This document shows positions 25,073-32,217 of a stretch of DNA of 35,110 bases, piece after piece; positions within the stretch are counted from its first letter, which is position 1, and each line of letters opens with the position of its first letter. Source of the stretch: Lachnospiraceae bacterium (lineage in GTDB: Bacteria > Bacillota > Clostridia > Lachnospirales > Lachnospiraceae); the NCBI GenBank assembly GCA_015057585.1, contig SVEF01000020.1, positions 1 through 35,110 on the forward strand, read 5' to 3'. Both the position numbers and the translations under genes were made by a program. Under the pieces are notes generated by a model that was given only the letters and a program-made list of their open reading frames with translations, did no database searches and was not told the DNA's origin.

Positions 25073-25109
25073 TGTAAGCGTTTACAAATTAGCGAAAATA
25101 TGCTATCCT
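25073..25109 (+). promoter_or_regulatory. Operator and promoter of the pectate lyase gene (cre-like)
   Basis: TGTAAGCGTTTACA (25073-25086) is a perfect palindrome that matches the catabolite-responsive element consensus TGWNANCGNTNWCA. Its right arm TTTACA is the likely -35. After 17 bases comes TGC-TATCCT, an extended -10 (hexamer at 25104-25109). A LacI-family protein, either CcpA or a pathway regulator, would block polymerase here. Confidence 0.65.
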
Positions 25110-25148
25110 TAAATACGATAGAAATATTATATTTTTATTGGTCATATT

Positions 25149-25169
25149 CGGACAAAGAGGCTTTGTCCG
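25149..25169 (+). other. 5' leader hairpin before the pectate lyase gene
   Basis: CGGACAAAG (25149-25157) pairs perfectly with CTTTGTCCG (25161-25169) around a 3-base loop. It is 20 bases before the start codon and upstream of the ribosome site AAAGGAG. It has no T run and probably stabilises the mRNA 5' end. Confidence 0.5.
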
Positions 25170-25189
25170 GTGGCAGGAAAGGAGAAACT

Positions 25190-28100
25190 ATGAAGAAAAG
25201 ATTCAGAAAAATCTGTGCGTCTGTACTTGCGTTCGCACTTTGTCTGGGACTTGCTTCTCCGCTTGCGGGAACAGTTACCGTGGCAAAGGCGGCGGATGAG
25301 AATGTATTCAACGCAAGTGAACAGACAGCGGGGGACATTACCGAAACTACCACATTCGGAAGATTTACGGTAAACGCGACAGCTGATAAGAAGGTTACCA
25401 TTGACGGTAATAAGAAGTTCAGCGACAGCGGCATGGAATTTACACAGAGATTAAAATTTAACGGTTCCGGTGCAGCGGACAGGAGAAGTATCTCCTTTAC
25501 AACAAGTGGTCCGGCAACCATCACCGTATATGCAATGAGCGGAAGTAAAGATGAGGACAGACCGCTTCTTCTTATGGCGGCAGACGGTGCAACCGAGTTA
25601 GATAGCAAGTTGGCGCTTGGTGTGGCTCCGGATGATATTATTGCGGCGCTTACATATGAGGTAACAGAAGCAGGTACTTACTATTTATGGTCGAAGTCCA
25701 GCAGTATCAGTGTGTACTATCTGGAAATCAAAGAGACTGCTCCGACAGCAGAAGGTGTTGTGTTCAATGCAAGTGAACAGGCATTAGGAGATATCACAGA
25801 AACTACTACCATTGGCGATTTTGTAGTAAATGCGACAGCAGATAAAAAGGTTACCATTGATGAAAATAAGAAGTTCAGTGACACCGGCATGGAGTTTACC
25901 CAGAGATTGAAATTCAATGGATCCGGTGCTGCGGACAGAAGAAGCATTGCATTTACAACAACCGGTCCGGCAACGATTACCGTATATGCGATGAGCGGAA
26001 GCAAGAGTGAAGACAGACCGCTTCTTCTTATGGCATCAGACGGTGCAACTGAGTTAGATAGCCAGTTAGCACTTGGTGTGGCTCCGGATGATATTATTGC
26101 GGCTCTGACCTACAAGGTAGAGGAAGCAGGCACCTACTATTTCTGGTCCAAATCCAGCAGTATCAGTGTGTATTATATTGAAGTTGCTCCGGAGGGCGGT
26201 GCATCTGCAGAGCCTGTAAGAGCAGCGTGGAACACTGTGACTGCTCCGGTACTTAGCATGCCGGTGCTTAAAGATGGTGTGATTGAAGTTGGCTATACCA
26301 TGTTGGTGGGTGCAGCTACCGATGGTTGCGATAAGATGTACATTTATATGTATGATGAAACAGGTGCGGAAGCAGGAAAGGTGACGGTAGCTGTAGAATC
26401 GACACAGGGTGTTGCCGAGTTTACTCCGGCAGCCAGCGGCAATTATACGTTCCAGGCAGAGGCAGTCAGAAATGACGAAGAAACAACGCTTAAGAGTGCA
26501 CGTTTACCATTTGACGGATATGTATTACCTCTTGGCATTACTACTATTACCAGTGCAACGAACCGTGGTAACGGAGCAGTAGCGTTGGTATGGCTTCCGG
26601 TAGCTGAAGCAGATTCCTATGCGGTTTCCTACCGTGTGGCAGGTTCCGCTGATAAGCCGGCACTTGCAGCTACGGTAACTGCTACGGATTTCACCGTAGA
26701 AGGTTTAACCGTAGGAGCAAAATATGAATTTTTGGTACAGGCAGTCAGAGGTACTGAAGTGGCTGCAGCAGCAACTTTCAGTGCAACTGTTACCGCTAAG
26801 GAGCAGAGAGTATGGTCCTTCGTGGCATACGGCTCCAGTACAAAGGCAGATGAAAAGAACACTTACAGCGGTTCGGTCAATGAAGACGGTAAGGTTACGG
26901 TTATCAGTACCGGCAACGGCGGTAAATTAACTGCAGATGCAGACGGTATTTCGTTCTACTATACCGTAATTGATCCGGAAACCGAAAACTTTAAGTTAAG
27001 TGCAACCGCAACGGTGGATACCTGGACCTTCTCCAACGGTCAGGAAGGCTTTGGTTTATTGGTTGCCGACAGAATCGGTGCGCATGGTGATGCAACGGGA
27101 ATTTTAAACAACAGTTTCGCATCTATCGTATCCAAGGTAGAGTACTGGTACGATCCAAGCATCGGTGAATTTACCGAAAATACGGGTAACAAGGTTACCA
27201 TGAAGCTTGGTATCGGTGCGCAGGAAAAGAGCGGTGTTACTTTAGAAAATATCGCAGACGGCACCATCGTTTCCGAAAGAGAAAAACTTTATATTTCTGA
27301 AATTACACCACTGGAGTGGAGCCAGAGACTGATGCCGGGTACCAACACCTTTAACTTGGTTGGTAATTCGACAAATGAGGTTCCTGGAACGCTTCCGGAC
27401 AAGGCAATTTTAACATCCTTCAGATTTACAATTGAAAGAAATAACACCGGTTATTTTGTATCCTATGATGACCCGATTACCGGTGAGACTGTAACAAAGA
27501 AGTATTATGATTTAGAGAGAAATGCACTGACAAAGTTAGATCCTGAGAACATTTATCTTGGTTTCTATACCTCCAGAAATGCGACGGTTACGTTCTCTGA
27601 TATTGATTTTCAGATTACAGATCCTAAGACCGATGCTCCGGCAGAGGGAAGAGAAATCAAGTATACTTCTCCGATTGTCAGCGTAATTTCCGGTACAGAT
27701 GCAGGTATCAAGGAGCATGATTTAACTCTTTATACGAATGCTTCCGGTACAATTACGGTAAAGGAACTTCTGACCGACAAGGTGATTGTGGAAAATGTGA
27801 AAGCAAATGCGGATGATTATACATATGTCCCTGTGACTTTGGCAGAGGGTCAGAATGTATATACCATTTACTTTACTCCGGATGCAGACTTTAAGTTTGC
27901 AGAGTATCATCATCTGGCATCGTTTGAAACCGTAGAACTGAATCATGTTATTATGCACAGAACGTTTGAGGGCAAGGTGATTTACGTTGGTAAGAACGTA
28001 GACCCAAGCAACTCCGGTTACGGTACAAAGGAAAGACCGACCGACCTCGGCACAGCAATTAAGTACGTACAGCCGGGTCAGATTATCCTGTTAGAGGGTG

Positions 28101-29410
28101 GAAAATACGATCCGCTTTACTTAAAGAAGGCAACAGCAGAGCGTGGTACTGACGGTACAGCCGAAAATCCGATCTACTTAATGGCAGATCCGAATGCGAC
28201 CGAGCGTCCGGTGCTTGATTTTAGCATGGTTGATGCAGGCTCCGGCGGTGCGGCACTCATCTTTGCCGGTGATTACTGGATGATTTCCGGTTTTGACGTG
28301 ATTAACACACCGTCCGGCTTAAAGGGTCTTCAGGTTTCCGGTAGCCATTGTATCGTTCAGGATATCAATGCATACGGAAACGGTGATACCGGTATCCAGA
28401 TTTCCAGATTCAAGGGAACGGACTACAACGAAGATTGGCCGTCCTATAACTTAATCCTCAACTGTACATCCTATAACAACGCAGACGCCGGCGGTGAAAA
28501 TGCCGATGGTTTCGGTGCAAAGTTAACTGTAGGTGAGGGTAACGTATTCGACGGTTGTATCGCATACAATAACTCCGATGACGGTTACGATTTATATGCA
28601 AAGCCTGAAACAGGTCCAATCGGCCTGGTAACCATTAAAAACAGCCTTGCATTCCGTAACGGTGTTACTTTAGATGGTAAGCTTAAGGGTAATGGTAACG
28701 GCTTTAAACTCGGTGGTGACAGCTTCACAGGTTACCATAAGTTAATCAACTGCGTGGCATTTGATAACCTGGCTAAGGGTCTTGACAGTAATAGCTGTCC
28801 GGACATCCAGCTTGAAAACTGTACTACATTTAATAACGGTAGTTATAATGTGGCATTGTATACCAATACTGCAGCAAATACAGATTTTGGTGCAACCGGC
28901 GTATTGTCCTTCCGTACCGTAACTACAGAAATCGGTGAAACCTTCAAATTCAAGGGAACACAGGATGAAAGTAAGGTTTACGGACCGACAAACTTCTATC
29001 AGGATGCAGGTACTGAAAAATCTGCAAACAGCGAAGGCGTGATTGTGGATGCTTCCTGGTTTGTATCCTTAGATACCTCCGTAGCAGTGACCAGAAATGC
29101 TGACGGTACGATTAACATGAACGGTTTATTAGTACTTACAGATAAGGTTCCGGCAGGCGTTGGTGCCGTAGTTGGCGGTACACCAAACACCGATTACAGC
29201 GGCATTATCTTAGCAGCAATCGAAGAGGATGCAAAGGCTCAGGAAGTAACTCCTGCTCCGACACAGGCTCCGAGCACCGGTGATGACGACAAGGATGTTT
29301 CCGCAAATGAGGGCGGTATGAATCCTGTTGTAATTATTGTGATTGTTGTAGCAGTGCTTGCAATTGCAGCAGTGGCGGTGGTAGTTTTAATGAAGAGAAA
29401 TAAGAAGTAA
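25190..29410 (+). CDS. Surface-anchored pectate lyase, family PL9
   Basis: This 1406-residue enzyme should cleave de-esterified polygalacturonate by beta-elimination. I start it at ATG 25190 (AAAGGAG upstream, then MKKRFRK and a signal peptide ending VAKAA). The frame is open back to 24998, but that part spans the promoter. Two copies of a ~140-residue domain (about 39-180 and 191-332), then fibronectin-III-like and other beta modules, precede the PL9 beta-helix (about 928-1240). Asp1106, Asp1130, Asp1131 and Asp1134 have the same spacing as the calcium-binding aspartates of Dickeya PelL/Pel9A, and Lys1173 in NGNGFKLGG fits the catalytic lysine. The C-terminus has a Pro/Thr linker, a membrane helix (about 1373-1398) and the basic tail KRNKK, which keeps the enzyme on the cell. 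Confidence 0.92.
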   Translation: MKKRFRKICASVLAFALCLGLASPLAGTVTVAKAADENVFNASEQTAGDITETTTFGRFTVNATADKKVTIDGNKKFSDSGMEFTQRLKFNGSGAADRRSISFTTSGPATITVYAMSGSKDEDRPLLLMAADGATELDSKLALGVAPDDIIAALTYEVTEAGTYYLWSKSSSISVYYLEIKETAPTAEGVVFNASEQALGDITETTTIGDFVVNATADKKVTIDENKKFSDTGMEFTQRLKFNGSGAADRRSIAFTTTGPATITVYAMSGSKSEDRPLLLMASDGATELDSQLALGVAPDDIIAALTYKVEEAGTYYFWSKSSSISVYYIEVAPEGGASAEPVRAAWNTVTAPVLSMPVLKDGVIEVGYTMLVGAATDGCDKMYIYMYDETGAEAGKVTVAVESTQGVAEFTPAASGNYTFQAEAVRNDEETTLKSARLPFDGYVLPLGITTITSATNRGNGAVALVWLPVAEADSYAVSYRVAGSADKPALAATVTATDFTVEGLTVGAKYEFLVQAVRGTEVAAAATFSATVTAKEQRVWSFVAYGSSTKADEKNTYSGSVNEDGKVTVISTGNGGKLTADADGISFYYTVIDPETENFKLSATATVDTWTFSNGQEGFGLLVADRIGAHGDATGILNNSFASIVSKVEYWYDPSIGEFTENTGNKVTMKLGIGAQEKSGVTLENIADGTIVSEREKLYISEITPLEWSQRLMPGTNTFNLVGNSTNEVPGTLPDKAILTSFRFTIERNNTGYFVSYDDPITGETVTKKYYDLERNALTKLDPENIYLGFYTSRNATVTFSDIDFQITDPKTDAPAEGREIKYTSPIVSVISGTDAGIKEHDLTLYTNASGTITVKELLTDKVIVENVKANADDYTYVPVTLAEGQNVYTIYFTPDADFKFAEYHHLASFETVELNHVIMHRTFEGKVIYVGKNVDPSNSGYGTKERPTDLGTAIKYVQPGQIILLEGGKYDPLYLKKATAERGTDGTAENPIYLMADPNATERPVLDFSMVDAGSGGAALIFAGDYWMISGFDVINTPSGLKGLQVSGSHCIVQDINAYGNGDTGIQISRFKGTDYNEDWPSYNLILNCTSYNNADAGGENADGFGAKLTVGEGNVFDGCIAYNNSDDGYDLYAKPETGPIGLVTIKNSLAFRNGVTLDGKLKGNGNGFKLGGDSFTGYHKLINCVAFDNLAKGLDSNSCPDIQLENCTTFNNGSYNVALYTNTAANTDFGATGVLSFRTVTTEIGETFKFKGTQDESKVYGPTNFYQDAGTEKSANSEGVIVDASWFVSLDTSVAVTRNADGTINMNGLLVLTDKVPAGVGAVVGGTPNTDYSGIILAAIEEDAKAQEVTPAPTQAPSTGDDDKDVSANEGGMNPVVIIVIVVAVLAIAAVAVVVLMKRNKK
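25304..26185 (+). repeat. Tandem duplication of a ~152-codon unit in the PL9 gene
   Basis: Two copies lie 456 bases apart. Both encode VFNASEQ, DITETTT, FTQRLKFNGSGAADRRSI, RPLLLMA and GVAPDDIIAALTY, ending SKSSSISVYY. The domain probably binds pectin, by its position in a modular lyase, but it is unrelated in sequence to the duplicated domain of the neighbouring esterase. Confidence 0.88.
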
Positions 29411-29422
29411 GAAGTAAATTTT

Positions 29423-29467
29423 AAATGCGTTTCTGCCTGGTGAAATATTCAGGCAGAAACGCATTTT
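29423..29467 (+). terminator. Terminator of the pectate lyase gene
   Basis: AAATGCGTTTCTGCCTG (29423-29439) pairs perfectly with CAGGCAGAAACGCATTT around a 10-base loop, a 17-bp stem followed by TTGTAT. It lies 12 bases after the stop codon. Confidence 0.88.
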
Positions 29468-29519
29468 GTATATACAATATATAAAAAACAAAAAATATAA
29501 AAAATTTTTAAAATTCCTG

Positions 29520-29548
29520 TTGACAAATACGTTTAAATGGTGTATAGT
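29520..29548 (+). promoter_or_regulatory. Promoter of tRNA-Gly
   Basis: TTGACA (29520-29525), a 17-base spacer and TATAGT (29543-29548) lie 28 bases before the mature tRNA start. This is a strong vegetative promoter, as expected for a tRNA gene. Confidence 0.82.
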
Positions 29549-29576
29549 ACATATTGTTCGAAAGAACAAAAGAAAT

Positions 29577-29649
29577 GCGCGAGTGGCTCAGTTGGTGGAG
29601 CGCGACCTTGCCAAGGTCGAGGCCGCGGGTTCGAGTCCCGTCTCGCGCT
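29577..29649 (+). tRNA. tRNA-Gly (anticodon GCC)
   Basis: The acceptor arm GCGCGAG pairs with CTCGCGC. The D-arm is TGGCTCAGTTGGTGGAGC, the anticodon arm GACCT/AGGTC has loop TGCCA within TTGCCAA (anticodon GCC, reading GGC/GGU), and the T-arm has GGGTTCGAGTCCC. CCA is not encoded. It lies at the left border of the mobile element, and tRNA 3' ends are common integration sites. Confidence 0.96.
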
Positions 29650-29661
29650 CTTGAGAAAAGA

Positions 29662-29702
29662 AGCGGAAACCGTGATAAACAGCGGTCTCCGCTATTTTTT
29701 TT
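29662..29702 (+). terminator. Terminator after tRNA-Gly
   Basis: AGCGGAAACCG (29662-29672) pairs with CGGTCTCCGCT (29683-29693), with one mismatch, and eight T residues follow. It closes the tRNA transcript and keeps it out of the mobile element. Confidence 0.88.
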
Positions 29703-29714
29703 GTGTCGGTCAAG

Positions 29715-29733
29715 TTGACGACATTTGACGACA
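29715..29733 (+). repeat. Direct repeats TTGACGACA, probable integrase arm-binding sites
   Basis: TTGACGACA occurs at 29715-29723 and again at 29725-29733, exactly 10 bases apart (one helical turn), between the integrase stop codon and the tRNA terminator. Pairs of short direct repeats at the element end are the usual arm-type sites of two-domain tyrosine integrases. The core attachment site should be within a few tens of bases but cannot be located without the other end. Confidence 0.55.
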
Positions 29734-29741
29734 GCCTTTAT

Positions 29742-30959
29742 TTATAAGGCTTTGGCGATTAAATCGGCAGTTTCTGTGTCTGTCAGTGGGTTATAAATAT
29801 ATCCCAAAGTGGTTTGTAAATTGCTGTGTCCGAGAAGTTCACGGATGGCATCCAGAGGGACTCCATTTGTGGCAAGCATAGAAGCATAAGTCTTTCGCAT
29901 CTTATGAGTGCTTTTTGTCTGTATTCCTTGCCGTTCTGCATACTTTTCCAAAACATAAGCAATTTGTCGGCTTGTCAGCCGTTCTCCGTTCCTTGTGAAG
30001 ATATATTCGCTCTGGCGGTCTACCTTTTCCAGTAGGGCAGTTGCTTTCGGTATCAGAAGCACAAAGCGGTCATTGTGGGTTTTGGTATGTTCCACGACTT
30101 CATAAGTGCCTGCTTCTTGATTTCTGATTTCTTCACGGACGATATGCAGATGATTTTCTGAAATATCGCTCCATTTCAATGCAACAAGTTCTCCTACACG
30201 CAGACCAAGCAGAAAATTCAGTTTTACAGCCAGAAAAGAAGTGTCGCCAGTTTCCGTATATTTCGCATCCAGATATTGATTTAACTGCAAAAGTTCTTCA
30301 CTGTTATATGTCTGTGTTTTTCCTGTCTTTTTTACTACCTGTCGGAATTTAACGTGAATAAAAACTTTATCCATTGGGTTTGTATCAATGTAGCCTTTTC
30401 TGTAGGCATATTCAAACATTCCCTTTGGAATGGTTTTTACGTTAATCCATTCTTTTCTTGAAAGGTTATTTTCACGGATAAGACGGTTAAATTCCATTTC
30501 CAGAGTGAGAGAATCCAACTGTCGAAGTGATTTACCGGACAGAGCAGAAGATGCAAAATATTTGTTATAATGCTGTCTGTGTCTTGTGATAGTGTTCGGA
30601 GAATTGGAAACCGATTTTTTATAATCGAGCCATTCTAAAAACAGTTGTTCAAATGTCATCTTGTCAATGTGCTTTTGGTCGAAATAAATATCAACCAATT
30701 TCAGAAGAAGTTCTTCTTCTGTACCTGCTTTCATACACCTACGTTTTCCGGTAGAATCCTTGTAATATGTTTGCCAGCGTCCTCCTTCCTCTTTTGGTGA
30801 GGTTATAGCAAACGTATGTAGTTTTCTAACTTTATCTATCTTTTTAGCCATGTGTAATGATTGCATGGTGTCTAGGTCAAGAATATCATTCCCTAGATTT
30901 TTTTGCAAGCAGGAAATCGCCTGCTCTATTGTAATATCGTTTGCTATACTTCCCACCAC
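29742..30959 (-). CDS. Tyrosine recombinase / integrase of the element
   Basis: This 405-residue site-specific recombinase should integrate and excise the element. The N-terminal arm-binding region (45-90, GGRWQTYYKDSTGKRRCMKA) is of the type found in Tn916-like integrases. A core-binding SAM-like domain (about 100-200) follows, then the catalytic domain with Arg254 (LLGLRVGELVALKW), Lys293, His352 and Arg355 (THKMRKTYASML), His378 (LLGHSN) and the nucleophile Tyr387 (TTLGYIYNP). All catalytic residues are present. The start is uncertain: 30959 is GTG followed by a second GTG, and AAGGTGG overlaps them, so translation could begin at a rare codon further in or at Met32. It follows rep by 11 bases, so both are on one transcript. 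No excisionase gene is visible. Confidence 0.92.
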   Translation of the reverse strand: MVGSIANDITIEQAISCLQKNLGNDILDLDTMQSLHMAKKIDKVRKLHTFAITSPKEEGGRWQTYYKDSTGKRRCMKAGTEEELLLKLVDIYFDQKHIDKMTFEQLFLEWLDYKKSVSNSPNTITRHRQHYNKYFASSALSGKSLRQLDSLTLEMEFNRLIRENNLSRKEWINVKTIPKGMFEYAYRKGYIDTNPMDKVFIHVKFRQVVKKTGKTQTYNSEELLQLNQYLDAKYTETGDTSFLAVKLNFLLGLRVGELVALKWSDISENHLHIVREEIRNQEAGTYEVVEHTKTHNDRFVLLIPKATALLEKVDRQSEYIFTRNGERLTSRQIAYVLEKYAERQGIQTKSTHKMRKTYASMLATNGVPLDAIRELLGHSNLQTTLGYIYNPLTDTETADLIAKAL

Positions 30960-30970
30960 CTTACAAAGAG

Positions 30971-32014
30971 TTATTCATTATCGGTAGGAAATAAAGAAGC
31001 TATTTCTAACTGCTGTTCCTTTGGTAATTCTGCAATTGGTGTAAAAGGAGTTTTCCTGTTCATATATTCTTCAACGGAAGAATATTCGATAACTCCGTCT
31101 TTGGTGTACTCCTTTACATTGGATATTCTTCGCAAAAATGCTTTCCACGACTCCGAATCTCGTTCTTGTAATTCTGGATATTGCTGTTCCAATCGCCAGT
31201 TGGTACAGAGAAAAATTCTGGTAAAGCAAGCGTATTTGTTGCTATAACGTGCTTTTAGCTGGATAGGATAAATATCAAGGTAGTTTAACATTTCCTGCAT
31301 TGGTAGCGACGAACGAAATTCTTCAAATACCACCACTGATTCGCATTGATAATTATCCCACGGATGGGAATAGTCTGTAATACGATACACGTTTTCATCT
31401 CCGTATGTGTCCAGTATATTTCTGGATTTACCAGCTCCGGTTGTTCCAAACACATACGTTGTTTCAAGGTCAAGTCGTCTTGTTCCACGGAACTTATCTT
31501 GCAGGTGTATTGTACGGATTTTGTCGAGCTTATCGATTTGCAGTATGTAATCGTTGTTGATGCGGAGAATATCAGCGTTTGGAAGATTTTCTTCAACTAT
31601 CATGTGGTAAAGCTCTTCTAAATCGCCACGTTTTCCTTTATTCTCCGGAGGACGTTCTCCTAATTCTTCAAAACTACCTTCCACAGTCGTTTCAGATTTT
31701 TCTGTTTCTTCCCATTTGCCGGATTTTTTTAAATAGTCAAGATTCTGTTTGATACTTCCTCTGGCAACCTCTATATGTGCGGTAGGAAAATGTTTATGTA
31801 TAGTACCCCAGCGAACCCCATTTTTAAAGCAGGCATATATATGGGTATGTAACGTATGCTCTTTATTTCCAATTTCGTCTACCATGGCTGCATAGCAGAA
31901 AGATGGAAACTGCAATGCCAGAATTTCCTTTATTCGTATATGAGGGAAATCTTGTGGGTTGTTAATGGTTAACTGATATTTTCGGTGCTGGGTGTTAGAT
32001 ATATCTTTAGCGAT
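30971..32014 (-). CDS. CRESS-type replication initiator Rep (HUH endonuclease + SF3 helicase), ATC start
   Basis: This protein should nick the origin hairpin, join to the DNA end and unwind it for rolling-circle replication, and it may act as a relaxase. In the 347-residue reading, motif I is YQLTINNP (13-20), motif II is the metal-binding His56-x-His58 (HTHIY), and motif III is Tyr94-x-x-Lys97 (YLKK) with the nucleophilic tyrosine. The helicase has Walker A GTTGAGKS (190-197), Walker B VVVFEE (227-232) and motif C FLCTN (268-272). The first ATG/GTG/TTG codon is TTG at 31915, which would lose motif I. The frame is open upstream to ATC at 32012-32014, which stands 4 bases after GAGGTGA, a perfect match to the 16S rRNA tail. 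I take ATC as the start. The origin hairpin lies 113 bases upstream on the same strand. Confidence 0.88.
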   Translation of the reverse strand: MAKDISNTQHRKYQLTINNPQDFPHIRIKEILALQFPSFCYAAMVDEIGNKEHTLHTHIYACFKNGVRWGTIHKHFPTAHIEVARGSIKQNLDYLKKSGKWEETEKSETTVEGSFEELGERPPENKGKRGDLEELYHMIVEENLPNADILRINNDYILQIDKLDKIRTIHLQDKFRGTRRLDLETTYVFGTTGAGKSRNILDTYGDENVYRITDYSHPWDNYQCESVVVFEEFRSSLPMQEMLNYLDIYPIQLKARYSNKYACFTRIFLCTNWRLEQQYPELQERDSESWKAFLRRISNVKEYTKDGVIEYSSVEEYMNRKTPFTPIAELPKEQQLEIASLFPTDNE

Positions 32015-32037
32015 AAAATCACCTCATCTCTATTGGA

Positions 32038-32122
32038 TGTTACAAATGTTACTTTCATTGTGTAACAGTTTTTATGTACTTCAATCCCTTATAAATAAAG
32101 GATTTTTAATATGTGTGTTACA
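32038..32122 (-). repeat. TGTTACA-type repeats beside the origin, candidate Rep-binding iterons
   Basis: TGTTACA occurs at 32038-32044 and 32116-32122, TGTTACT at 32047-32053, and TGTAACA (TGTTACA on the minus strand) at 32061-32067. All lie between rep and the origin hairpin. CRESS Reps recognise short repeats (iterons) near the hairpin. Two of the repeats are only 9 bases apart. An imperfect hairpin (AATCCCTTA/TAAAGGATT, 32083-32104) lies between the groups. Confidence 0.5.
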
Positions 32123-32127
32123 GTTTA

Positions 32128-32161
32128 TCCAAGGGGCTGGTAATACTATCAGCCCCTTGGA
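32128..32161 (-). other. Origin stem-loop with nonanucleotide TAGTATTAC in the loop
   Basis: TCCAAGGGGCTG (32128-32139) pairs perfectly with CAGCCCCTTGGA (32150-32161) around a 10-base loop. On the minus strand the loop is ATAGTATTAC, containing TAGTATTAC (32140-32148 complement). This is the nonanucleotide at which circovirus-type Reps nick (between the seventh and eighth base); geminiviruses use TAATATTAC. It lies upstream of rep and on rep's coding strand, as in circoviruses. No T run follows on either strand, so it is not a terminator. Confidence 0.87.
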
Positions 32162-32165
32162 CGGC

Positions 32166-32217
32166 TTCTGCTGGTTTGCTCTCGCTCCGCTTCGCACCAG
32201 CAGAACGCTGGTCAGCG
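32166..32217. repeat. Two further inverted repeats next to the origin
   Basis: TTCTGCTGGT (32166-32175) pairs with ACCAGCAGAA (32196-32205) around a 20-base CT-rich loop. Immediately after, CGCTG-GT-CAGCG (32206-32217) forms a short hairpin that overlaps the stop codon of the ATPase gene. Together with the origin hairpin this makes a cluster of three structures within 90 bases. They may serve as a transcription stop for the upstream operon, a transfer origin or a Rep-binding structure. Confidence 0.5.

Noticed and set aside
25073-25086. Pure CcpA catabolite repression site
   Set aside because: It matches the cre consensus, but the sister site at 20766 deviates, and both are built into the -35. 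A dedicated LacI-family regulator is equally likely, so I did not name CcpA.
24998-25189. Upstream extension of the PL9 gene
   Set aside because: This stretch holds the promoter, operator and leader hairpin, and the signal peptide begins at 25190 behind a ribosome site.
29466-29728. Small open frames across tRNA-Gly
   Set aside because: They overlap the tRNA and its terminator and have no ribosome site.
32128-32161. Intrinsic terminator of the ATPase operon
   Set aside because: The stem is strong, but no T run follows on either strand, and the loop matches the CRESS origin motif on the rep strand.
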